A stretch of 64,000 bases of DNA from Uloborus plumipes. Lineage: Eukaryota; Arthropoda; Arachnida; Araneae; Uloboridae. Position 1 is the stretch's first letter. The number at the start of each line of letters is the position of its first letter. The translations under genes were made by a program, and so were the position numbers. Shown here piece by piece: positions 54,363-64,000 of the stretch. The notes under the pieces are model-generated. The model worked only from the letters and a program-made list of their open reading frames with translations, had not been told where the DNA came from and did no database searches. The stretch lies in contig JAXGGA010002063.1 in assembly GCA_038373865.1 (NCBI GenBank), positions 62,001 to 126,000 of the forward strand, written 5' to 3'.

Positions 54363-57139
54363 GGGTCATTCCATTTTAAATCAACAAATTTTCAAAAAAG
54401 TTGTTGCATCACCATTTTTGATTTTGATGAAAATTTGCATGTGTATTCCTTTTACTTCCCAGAGCCCAAAATAGTGTTCATTTTATTTTTAAAAAATTTA
54501 CCATTTGATATATAGGCCCTTTTTGTTGTTGGCAACAGCGAAAATCGGGCGTTTTGATGCTTTGTCTTATGAACTATAACTTTTTTTCTATCAAAGATTT
54601 TGAGCTCAACTACAGCTCATTGGAAAGCTAAGAAAAAGATCTTTTTATATATGCTATCAATAAATTTCAGATTAAAAAAAAATACTTATTTTTTCAAGGT
54701 CAAAGTTCACGACGAAAATGACATTTTTTACTACTTTCGAACATTAAAAAACCCATGAAGGGTTCAAAGTAACAAGCCGATTTTTTCATCATATATTCAT
54801 AGTCATGGTTACTTACTGTATAAAAAAAATTGGCTTGTTATTCCACCCCCTTTATGAGATATGTCCCCCCAAAGTTGTAAATTTTTTAAAAAATCCAATT
54901 TTCAACGCTAAAAAAATGCATGTGGGGGGCAAGATAAAAAATTTTTTATTAGTGGTATTTTAAGTACTTTTTACCAGCTTTCTAATAAAACAAAAGTTGC
55001 TTTGTTATTCAAAGGCGTTTGGCAGATATAAGGGACTGAACTTTCAAAAAATTGCACAAAAACAACACGATTATTTTCATTTTTTTAAATCTTTTTTTTT
55101 ATTTAAATGTAATTATATACCTTATTCTTTGCCTTAAATGCTAAAAAAAGACTAAGAAGAGCAATGAAGAAACATATTTAAAGTTTAATAAGATAATTTA
55201 ATATTTTTAACACCTGGGAATATAGAATACCACTAAACTTGTCTGATTTTTAAACATCTGATTGCTACCTACAACAGGACTGAGCATTTCTCAACTTGTC
55301 CAGGTTTGTTCATACCATGTGGTCATCCTTGTTCTGACTTGCTCTCACATGTGTATCTTAGTTGTCTTTCAAATTCTGAAAGAAGTAGGTTGTTGAGCTA
55401 GTGTTTCTGCTGTAAAATCTTGTGAAGCTGATGTGATTTCTTTTCATTTCAAGTTCATTCATATTCACAGAATGTTTTGTTAAAGGTAAAAGAAGAAATT
55501 CTTTAGAATCCTTAAATATAAATTTAAATTTGTCTTTCTGCATGTAAACTGTGAATAAGTTATGGATAACCCTAAATGCTCCATAGGAGTTTTTGAGAAT
55601 GATGATTGTAATATTTTAAGTTACAGTAGGCAGTCTACTGTAAATAGTATTTCTGAGTACAGTGATGATGATAAAACTTTACTGCACCTGAGAACTAGGT
55701 GTAAAACTATTGAAACTGTTTGTACCTACCAGCAAGAAGTTCCATAAAGGTGGCAAAACTTGGCAAGAATTTTTTTTGCATGGTAGGTACAAACAGTTTC
55801 AATAGTTTTACACCCAGTACTCAGGTGCAGTAAAGTTTTATCATCATCACTGTACTCAGAAATACTATTTACAGTAGACTGCCTACTGTAACTTAAAATA
55901 TTACAATCATCATTCTCAAAAACTCCTACGGAGCATTTAGGGTTATCCATAACTTATTCACAGTTTACATGTAGAAAGACAAATTTAAATTTATATTTAA
56001 GGATTCTAAAGAATTTCTTCTTTTACCTTTAACAAAATATTCTGTGAATATGAATGAACTTGAAATGAAAAGAAATCACATCAGCTTCACAAGATTTTAC
56101 AGCAGAAACACTAGCTCAACAACCTACTTCTTTCAGAATTTGAAAGACAACTAAGATACACATGTGAGAGCAAGTCAGAACAAGGATGTCCACATGGTAT
56201 GAACAAACCTAGACAAGTTGAGAAATGCTCAGTCCTGTTGTAGGTAGCAATCAGATGTTTAAAAATCAGACAAGTTTAGTGGTATTCGATATTCCCAGGT
56301 GTTAAACATATTAAATTATCTTATTAAACTTTAAATGTGTTTCTTCATTGCTCTTCTTAGTCTTTTTTTAGCATTTAAGGCAAAGAATAAGGTATATAAT
56401 TACATTTAAATAAAAAAAAAGATTTAAAAAAATGAAAATAATCGTGTTGTTTTTGTGCAATTTTTTGAAAGTTCAGTCCCTTATATCTGCCAAACGCCTT
56501 TGAATAACAAAGCAACTTTTATTTTATTAGAAAGCTGGTAAAAAGTACTTAAAATACCACAAATAAAAAATTTTTTATCTTGCCCCCCACATGCATTTTT
56601 TTAGTGTTGAAAATTGGATTTTTTAAAAAATTTACAACTTTGGGGGGGCATATCTCATAAAGGGGGTGGAATAACAAGCCAATTTTTTTATACAGTAAGT
56701 AACCATGACTATGAATATATGATGAAAAAATCGGCTTGTTACTTTGAACCCTTCAAGGGTTTTTTAATGTTCGAAAGTAGTAAAAAATGTCATTTTCGTC
56801 GTGAATTTTGACCTTGAAAAAATAAGTATTTTTTTTTAATCTGAAATTTATTGATAGCATATATAAAAAGATCTTTTTCTTAGCTTTCCAATGAGCTGTA
56901 GTTGAGCTCAAAATCTTTGATAGAAAAAAGTTATAGTTCATAAGACAAAGCATCAAAACGCCCGATTTTCGCTGTTGCCAACAACGAAAAGGGCCTATAT
57001 ATCAAAAGGTAAATTTTTTTAAAAATAAAATGAACACTATTTTGAGCTCTGGGAAGTAAAAGAAATACACATGCAAATTTTCATCAAAATCAAAAATGGT
57101 GATGCGCACCCCATTTGTTGATTTAAAATGGAATGACCC
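54363..57139. repeat. 2.78-kb near-perfect palindrome (arms about 1.37 kb, 49-bp spacer)
   Basis: Left arm 54363-55731 and right arm 55781-57139 are inverted copies with only scattered mismatches and small indels. The outer boundaries GGGTCATTCCATTTTAAATC and complement match the end motif of the MITE at 40528-41141. Each arm contains the same small open frame: 55562-55747 on + and 55726-55950 on minus both begin MDNPKCS and share about 57 residues (GVFENDDCNILSYSRQSTVN, SEYSDDDKTLLHL). A second mirrored frame (MQKDKFKFIFKDSKEF) lies next to it. No protein family is recognised. The transcript of either strand would fold into a long hairpin. Confidence 0.92.
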
Positions 57140-57886
57140 CACTTAATTAAGTTTTTCTTAAAAAACTTACTTAACGTTGTGAAATTTTCGTTATTGAGAT
57201 GTGCTTGTGCTTTCCTGTGTCATTTTCTCTTGATCTTTATTTTAGAAAAATATGAAGTTTCATCTGGTTCATAACCACTTCTTTCCCTCAGCAATGAACC
57301 TAAGTAAAAATTCTACCTAGCATTCTTCACTTTTTTTAAAATCAGTAGTTTGAAAAATTAAAAGAGAAATTTTTCAAAAAACAGTTAGCGGAAAATTAAT
57401 TTTTATGAGTATTTAGGTAGAAAATAAATTTTAAACAATAAATACTTTTAGAGAATAAAATTTAAAGATTAATTAGATAAAGCAAATAAAAAATACAATT
57501 TTATGCACTTGGCTTTACATACTTGTAACAAGTAAAAGACGACTAGTAAAAATCCATTATTGCAATAAAGAAATAATGTTTTCCACATTATTTAACAATC
57601 GTATTTTTATCTTTAAAAGAAAGCCCAATCTTATATGACAAATATCTCATGACAGTTATTTCTTTTCTTTGAGCATATGTTAGTCATAATAAGTAGAACT
57701 AAAGTAATGTATTAATTACTGTTTTTCGAGATTATTAAAACATATTAACAACCAGAAAATATTGATGGGTCTTGATATTACTACTGTACATCCAGATAGG
57801 ATAATTTCACTACACCCTAGTTCGTTTCTTGTACTATTTAATGCACTTTTTGAAAAAACGGTAACGTTCATAAATAAAAATCTAGT
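57140..57886. other. AT-rich noncoding stretch
   Basis: Nothing recognisable. Confidence 0.5.
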
Positions 57887-58610
57887 ATGGACCCCACACT
57901 ACTTCCTTTTACGTGTAAATTTCTTAATAGATATTAGAGTGAGCAAAATAGCAATTAAAATACTCACACCTAAAACTTGAAACGAAAAAATGCAAAAAAA
58001 ATATTTTCCAATAATTAATTTTCTAAATATCGCCGATTTTAACATCATATAGTGGATTTTTCGGAAAATATCGCCAATAGAGCTAAATTAAACCCAAATT
58101 CAAAAAAATATTCTTTTCACCAAATTGGTCACCAAAATCACGTCAAACATTTGGAGAACAAAAGCTTGGCAATATATCGCCAAGTGGTCGTGCCAATTCA
58201 TATCACTTTAGTCCTCATTGATATTAACACTGATTTACTCCAAAAAAGGCATATAAGACTCCCTTGGAACATTTGAATGCAACCACAAAGGGAGTTGCAC
58301 AACTAGACCCCCCTCAGGGTACTACATACCAAACTAAAGAAGCTTCTACCGCGTGCAGTTTTCGAGTTATACGACATACATACGCACATACTTACACATA
58401 CATAGATGTCACTAGAAAACTCGTTGTAATCGACTCGGGGATGGTCTAAAGGATTTTTCGGATTCTTATATATTAGTAGGTACATTACACGTGCTGACAG
58501 GTCGAAAAAACTACTCAACTTTCATTCTGGGTTGAGAAAAATCAACATTTAGACCGAAATTTGATTGATTTTTTTTTTTTTTTTTTGCTATCAGAGTACT
58601 TCCTTCACTT
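57887..58610 (-). repeat. Dispersed repeat, copy 2 (inverted relative to 11111-11890)
   Basis: Both copies share, in reversed order, ACCCCACACTACTTCCTTTT, ATATCGCCAAGTGG-type words, CACAACTAGACCCCCCTCAG, the ACATACATACGCACATAC simple repeat and ACGTGCTGACAGGTCGAAAA. Divergence between copies is substantial. Confidence 0.75.
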
Positions 58611-60007
58611 TGTAAAGAAAGAATAGGGGAAAATAATAAGACTTTATAAGCATAGAGCATTATTTAGCCGTTTCGCAATTCACTTTTCGATATTTATAAA
58701 TTTTCTATTAAAATGACACATTAACAAAAAATATTTTCCCACTCAAATCCGAGTGGAACCTGCTAATTTAGTATATTACTAGCTTTCACATCTTGCTTAA
58801 GCATACACTCTTTCCATTACTCTCTAATTTTAACAGTGGATGAATTATTAACTTACCTTCAGGCAAAAATTCTTCAAATGGTTTTCCTAATATCCTAACA
58901 TCTTTATGGGCGTCTTATTAAAATAACGTAGCTAATTTATAATTTTAATATACTCTTACTCCATAACATATTATTTTGTAGTTGCTATTATATTATTTTT
59001 CTCCATGGGCACCCATGAAAAGATATTTATCATAACATTAATGTATCAATAGATTAGAAACTCAATTAAAAAAACTTATAATTAAGATAATGTTTTTATT
59101 ATTATATTAGTACAGATATTCGTGAATTTATTAACTTTTCATAGCTTTCTTTGAAAAAGCAAAACCACCTACGCTTTGTATCAATAGCCTTTTTCTCGTA
59201 CATTTTCTCTTAAAAAAGGAATTTCGAACAACGTCATTGTTTTTTAAACTCATTCTGAAGTTCATCTTGAAATTGCTTTCCAGCACAAAGTCAAATTTCT
59301 GTATTTTTGTGTAATATTCAATTTTTTTTTCTCCCGAGACATAAACGTGATTTGAATTGAAAATTTAACAGACAGCTAGTAGAAGAGTAACTAGACACTG
59401 GAAAAACATTCTGCGAAAAGTTAAATTTAATAATGAGTTTCTTACTATTTTCGATATTTTTGCAGCATGGCGTGAGAAGTTAGTTTCCATATGTGTGAGA
59501 ATGTGCAGATTTTCCACCGTCTGTAAAAGTTTTGAAAGTTGTGAAATTTTCAAAAGATATTTTTCGATTCTTACTCATTTCGTGTCTCTCTTATTTTCTT
59601 TTTTGACCATGTGTTTTTTTCTAACTCTTAGTAATCATAACATCCAATTTTCGTTATCTGATTATATTACTTGAACGCGAAAAGACTGAGAATTAATAAT
59701 TTTGTATGTTAAGAATTTAATTGTAGAGTGTTTATTTTTTTGAACTTATTACAGCAATTAATTGAACCGTTTATTTCAAAAAGACAAGCTCTAAAAAATG
59801 GAAAAAATAATTTTTATCCTTACTTAAAAAGAAATCGATAAGGGTTACTATATTTTAAACCAAAACATATACATATTAAGGCATATTTCTTTCAGTAAAA
59901 ACTGTTTTAAGCGAAATTGAAAAATTTAATGTGATAATATAAATGTTTTCCTAAAATCTGAAAATTTTGTCTTTTAACCTGGTTTTTGAAATAAACGATT
60001 CGATTAT
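58611..60007. other. AT-rich noncoding stretch
   Basis: No gene or element is recognised. Confidence 0.5.
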
Positions 60008-60240
60008 GAGGACCAAAAAGTAAAGTCGTTTTCTTGAAATAAATAAAGTTTTTATAGTTTTTAATTTTAACAAGCGATGTAATTACCCTCGTTATCAGCA
60101 GCATTTTGTCGTCTAGTATACGAATTTTAAATCCCGGATAGATAAAAATCAATTTTTTTTTTTTTTGGAGCATAATATCTAGAAATGGCTTTTTGGACAC
60201 AAACCAAGTGTTCAAGTTTTTGTCTCACAGAAAATGTTTC
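60008..60240 (-). repeat. Mariner-like 3' fragment (family of 33959-34555)
   Basis: Minus-strand sequence ATCCGGGATTTAAAATTCGT ... GTAATTACATCGCTTGTTAA ... AACGACTTTACTTTTTGGTC parallels 34437-34553, the right end of the deleted mariner. The terminus lies at 60008 next to TAT. Confidence 0.7.
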
Positions 60241-60402
60241 ATCTATTAAAGAAAAAGAGATCATATGGTGCAATTAGTAGAGAAAATATTTCCAATATTA
60301 TTAGAAGAAAAGAAATGATCCTAAAACATTGATAATGCAAAACCCACACTGCTCAAGGAAAACCCTTAAAAAATTAATGAGCCGTTGTGTACTGCTTCAC
60401 TC

Positions 60403-60445
60403 ACTATTTTCACCTGACATTGAACCATATGAATTCTCTATATTC
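60403..60445 (+). pseudogene. Mariner transposase scrap
   Basis: Translation FSPDIEPYEFSIF aligns with the mariner catalytic block YSPDLAPSDFHLF, with the last catalytic Asp replaced by Glu. Only a short remnant survives. Confidence 0.5.
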
Positions 60446-60830
60446 TGATTTGTGTGCGATAAAAAAAAGACTTAAACTTGTCCGATACCGTAAAATGGGG
60501 TGTATAGGAACAGCGGGGTCAATCGGAACAAAACTTCCCGACCGTACAAAGAAATTCTTCATAAATATGCTATTGGGTATTTTTCGCCATGAATTTTTTT
60601 TAGAAAGGTAAGATCATAGGAAGTAGGGAAAAATTACTTTTGTCAATCTGGCAACGCTACTGGCTTCTAAGGAGGGCTGCTCGTGGAATGCTAGAAAACA
60701 TCACATTTTCATAGACTGCAAAACTTCATATGCAAGAACAAACCTTCTTATATTTAAAAACTAAGAATGGTATGTTTCAATTATACATGTATCTGAACAA
60801 CAGAATACCACATTAGAATTTACATTTTTT

Positions 60831-62892
60831 AGCCTACTTTCCCGTTATAGATAAAAGACGAAAAAAGTATTAAAAGTAGCTTAATGCATCTAAAAAATAT
60901 CGCCAAGTCTAAAAAATATCGCCAAGTTAAAATATATCGCCAAGTCCAAAAAATATCGCCAAGTTAAAAAAAATAAAAAGGTAAAATGAATATCGAAAAA
61001 TTAAAAATTTGAAAGTAGGGTATTGAGATGGGGAATTTGTGTGTCGGTCGGTCTGTCGGTCTGTCTGTCTGTCCCCCCCCCTAATAACTTTTGAATGAAC
61101 ATTCCGATTTGGACAAACTTTTTTTTGTTGGAAAGATCTCGGCGAGTACAGCTCATTCCCATATTTGATTTTTCGATTTGAACAGTTTTTGGTTCAACTT
61201 TGAACCGTTCAAATAACCTGTCCCACGATGCTAACTTCTGAATGAACAGTCCGATTTGAACAAACTTTTTTTTGTTCGAAAGATCTTTTCAAGGATACTT
61301 CATTCCCGTATTTACATTTCCGATTTGAACAATTTTTGGTTCAACATTGAACCGTTCAAACAAGCTGTCACCCCTAATAACTTTTGAATGAACAGTCCGA
61401 TTTAAACAAACTTTTTTTTGTTCGAAGCATCTCGGCAAGGATATTTTATTATCGTATTTAAATTTTCCATTTGAACATTTTTGGTTCAACATTGAACCAT
61501 TCAAGCAACCTTTCCCCACCTAATAACTTTTGTGTGAACCGTCCGAATGGAATAAACTTTTTTTTGTTCGAAAGATCTCGGCGAGTACAGCTCATTCCCA
61601 TATTTGATTTTTCGATTTGAACAATTTTTGGTTCAACTTTGAACCGTTCAAACAACATGTCCCGCGATGCTAACTTTTGAGTGAACAATCCGATTTGAAC
61701 AAACTTTTTTTTTGTTCGAAATATCTTATCAAGGATACTTCATTCCCGTATTTACATTTCCGATTTGAACAATTTTTGGTTCAACATTGAACCGCTCAAA
61801 CAAGCTGTCACCCCTAATAACTTTTGAGTGAACAGTCCGATTTAAATAAACTTATTTTTTTGTCCGAAGGATCTCAGCAAGGATTCTTCATTGCCGTATT
61901 TAAATTTTCAATTTGAACATTTTTTCGTGCAACATTGAACCGTTCAAGCAACCTTTCCCCACCTAATAACTTTTGAGTGAACCGTCCGAATGGAATAAAC
62001 TTTTTTTTGTTTGAAAGATCTCGGAGAGGCTTTCCCATGCATTCCCATATTTCGCTTTTTGATTTGAACCATTTTTCGTTCAATATTGAACCGTTCAGAA
62101 AAAAAAATTAACATTAGCGTCTACGGAGAATTTAAGTTAAATGTTGATCCTGAACTTAAAGTCGGATTTCCTTCAAACTAACTTTGTAAGAAAATGGTTT
62201 TGATAAATAATGTTTGTAACGTACTTTTCTGAGTAATCTTCTGTGTGGACTCTGATTCCGACTCCGTGAACATGGCGGAAATGCAGGCTCAGAAAAAAAG
62301 ACTGAACGTGCAGACGATTTTTTGTTTATTTATTCATTTGTTTTATTTTATTTATTTATTATTATTATTATTGCAGACGATTTTTTTTGTAACAAAAATT
62401 TTTCATTCACGAGAACATTTTATTCTTTATTTATATTGAACAACTGGCAACGGATTAAAGGTGAAATTCGAGACATTTTATTAACGGACGATTTTGTTTT
62501 TTCTTTTTTTTTTTTTCTTTCTTTGATAAAATGTGTTTTGATGCTCTTTGTACTTTTATTTATTTATTTATTTATTTTATTATTATTATTATTATTTTTT
62601 TTTTTTTTTTTGAAAAGAATGGAGGATTTTTCTACGGAGGAACTGTGACAGTTACACTCTTTATTAGGTGCGACAAAACTTTATTTAATCGTTAATTACT
62701 TTTTACGTGTCTATTTCATCTGATGAGAGGGGTATATTTTGCTTTTCGAAATCAGCTCTAAGTGCTAAAAAGGTATGTTTGACATAATTTTCAGTCTCAG
62801 ATAATCAAGAGAATAATGATCAGATGCGAGAATGCCGATGTCGATGTACGGGAAAGTAGGCTCGTTTAGTTCTTGACAGAACTTCTTGTTAT
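60831..62892 (+). mobile_element. Satellite-bearing dispersed element, copy 2
   Basis: Same order as copy 1 (19986-22206): AGCCTACTTTCCCGT end, TATCGCCAAGT array, GTCTGTCTGTC tract, 147-bp satellite (about seven monomers), AACATGGCGGAAATGCAG block, inverted ACGGGAAAGTAGGCT (62848-62862) and the GTTCTTGACAGAAC hairpin ending at TTGTTAT. Flanks differ completely from copy 1, which fixes the boundaries. Confidence 0.85.
61078..62097. repeat. 147-bp satellite array, copy 2
   Basis: About seven monomers of the 20268-21425 type. Here no exact 294-bp dimer amplification is seen. Minus-strand frames of 69-76 codons again encode repeated LFERFNVEPKIVQIE-type peptides. Confidence 0.88.
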
Positions 62893-63007
62893 AAATTGTG
62901 TCATAAAAATGAAGAATTCTGAAAAATGTCATAGGAAAAAAATTTGCGGGGTGAATCGGAACACTTAGTTCTGTTGTTCCAATTCAAACTTATTTGAAGG
63001 AAACTGT

Positions 63008-63360
63008 TTGAAAAATCAAGATTCTAACCCCAATTCTTCTAATCAAGACGAGGACAAGGATTTATTACTGTTTATCCCTTCTCGTGAGCAACTAGATCTT
63101 AGAATGACAGAAAGTATCAGATTTCAAAAGATTTTTTCTCCAGGAGACTTTTTTTTACTTAAAATGCGAGGGGGAAAGTCACATAGACTGTATGTAGTTA
63201 AAGTCCAGCACACAGACAGTGATGAATAAGTAAGAAAATCTTACAGAACAATCCCCGAAACCCAGGGATTTTAAGAAACTGAAGAAAAGGCAGAGTTCAT
63301 CCCAGGAGATGTTATGATAAAACTTAAGCCAAGTCAAAATTGCTGGTTTTAAGGACAAGT
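63008..63360 (+). pseudogene. Possible Tigger-like transposase C-terminal remnant
   Basis: A 73-codon frame includes FSPGDFFLLKMRGGKSHRLY and VVKVQHTDSDE, ending in TAA. A later frame reads EEKAEFIPGDVMIKLKPSQN. The pattern (GDF.LVK...K....YV..V....D...DE, later ...F.....DV...L..P) resembles the C-terminal extension of Tigger-type transposases in arthropods. This is recognition of a weak pattern, with the host element as support. Confidence 0.4.
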
Positions 63361-64000
63361 ACATATTTGTGGACGTCATGAGTGACTTCCATTCATGTTA
63401 AATCTTTGTATTTCAATTCAAACGCATTTCTTAAGATTACTTTTCATTTTTCATAAGTTCAAAATTATTTTGAATTTTGACAAATTATAAACGTTTACTG
63501 GTATTGAAATTATACATTTATGTGACAGTAATTATCTGTTCTTATTCTCCCCCATCAATATTACTCATGTTTGTGAGACCTATTACAGGTTAAAATGAAA
63601 AAAAATAAAAATTTGGACATGTGTTCCGATTGACCCCTATCAGCGGGGTGATTCGGAACACCCATAATTTCCTTTATATTTTAATAATAATTGTTCAAAA
63701 TGTTTTGTCTTTGCTTGGAATATCAAAAGTAAAGCAAGACCGAAGTTTTTACCCAAAAAATCAAATTGAAAAAAAATCTTTTAACTGCTTTTTTTGCAAT
63801 TAAAGCTGAAAAGTGTTCCGATTCACCCCATTTTACGGTATGAAAAATGTCATTTCCAGATATTTTTCCCCAAAACTGGTTAATTTGTGTGTATCCAGGC
63901 TTAAAAATTTGCACTACACAGCAAAAGATTGTTGATAGCGAGTGTAATTACATTGTAGAATAAAAATAAAACTTTAAAATAATTATTTATTTGAAATTTA

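Larger units (their letters stand above)
60488..63838 (+). mobile_element. Tigger-like element with CCGTAAAATGGGG ends, carrying the satellite element
   Basis: CCGTAAAATGGGGTG at 60488 and its complement ending at 63838 lie between TA at 60486-60487 and 63839-63840. The motif GGGGTNAATCGGAACA recurs at about 60518, 62949 and 63649 and inverted at 63622. The satellite element (60831-62892) is inserted in it. A short C-terminal coding remnant lies at 63008-63360. Confidence 0.85.

Noticed and set aside
54363..57139. Palindrome as a chimeric-read artefact
   Set aside because: Arms differ by scattered substitutions and small indels, and the boundaries coincide with a transposon-like motif. An artefact is still possible without long-read support.
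62245..62648. ORFs beginning MAEMQAQKK or rich in Phe and Leu
   Set aside because: The short conserved start is shared with copy 1 (21607), but the frames run straight into T-rich simple sequence and differ between copies.

Overview
This window looks like one stretch of a large, AT-rich arthropod nuclear genome. It has low gene density, long noncoding tracts, three families of tRNA-derived SINEs and many cut-and-paste transposons. Transposon families recognised are mariner, Tc1, Tigger/pogo, hAT and piggyBac-like elements plus a Helitron. There is no operon structure, rRNA or CRISPR array. A decayed copy of a high-copy ORF family that I know from arthropod genomes (15.6-16.15 kb) supports an arthropod. 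An arachnid, perhaps a spider, is my guess from repeat content and is not proven.

Only one convincing host gene is present: an intronless 1306-residue ORF on the + strand (24403-28323). It predicts a type I membrane protein with a signal peptide, a roughly 960-residue polar ectodomain containing internal repeats, one membrane segment near residue 1000 and a roughly 290-residue Ser/Thr-rich tail. I do not recognise its family. A TATA box lies just upstream and an AATAAA about 0.4 kb downstream.

Layout. 0-4.7 kb: a partial MITE, a 62-bp tandem repeat and two SINEs. 4.7-10.2 kb: a 2.5-kb TIR element, then an intact mariner (355-residue DD34D transposase) inside a hAT element with a perfect 8-bp target duplication, flanked by 25-bp and 98-bp minisatellites. 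11-14.3 kb: dispersed repeats invaded by three SINEs, one of which carries a piggyBac-like MITE at TTAA. 15.6-23.4 kb: a pseudogene, MITEs and the first copy of a 2.2-kb element built on a 147-bp satellite. 24.4-28.8 kb: the host gene. 29.5-35.9 kb: foldback MITEs, a Tc1 relic nested in a TTAA MITE and an internally deleted mariner. 37.3-41.8 kb: a long AT microsatellite and two MITEs. 43.5-50.8 kb: a Tigger-like element with transposase relics, then a Helitron with three tandem 5' ends, a helicase relic and a nested MITE, abutted by a Tc1 relic. 52.7-57.1 kb: another MITE, then a 2.78-kb near-perfect palindrome. 57.9-63.8 kb: second copies of the dispersed repeat and of the satellite element, the latter inside another Tigger-like element.

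The mobile elements do not form a pathway. They record successive insertions, and the nesting gives their relative order. The most unusual items are the large palindrome, the unrecognised membrane protein gene, the intact mariner and the satellite-bearing element with two copies 41 kb apart.
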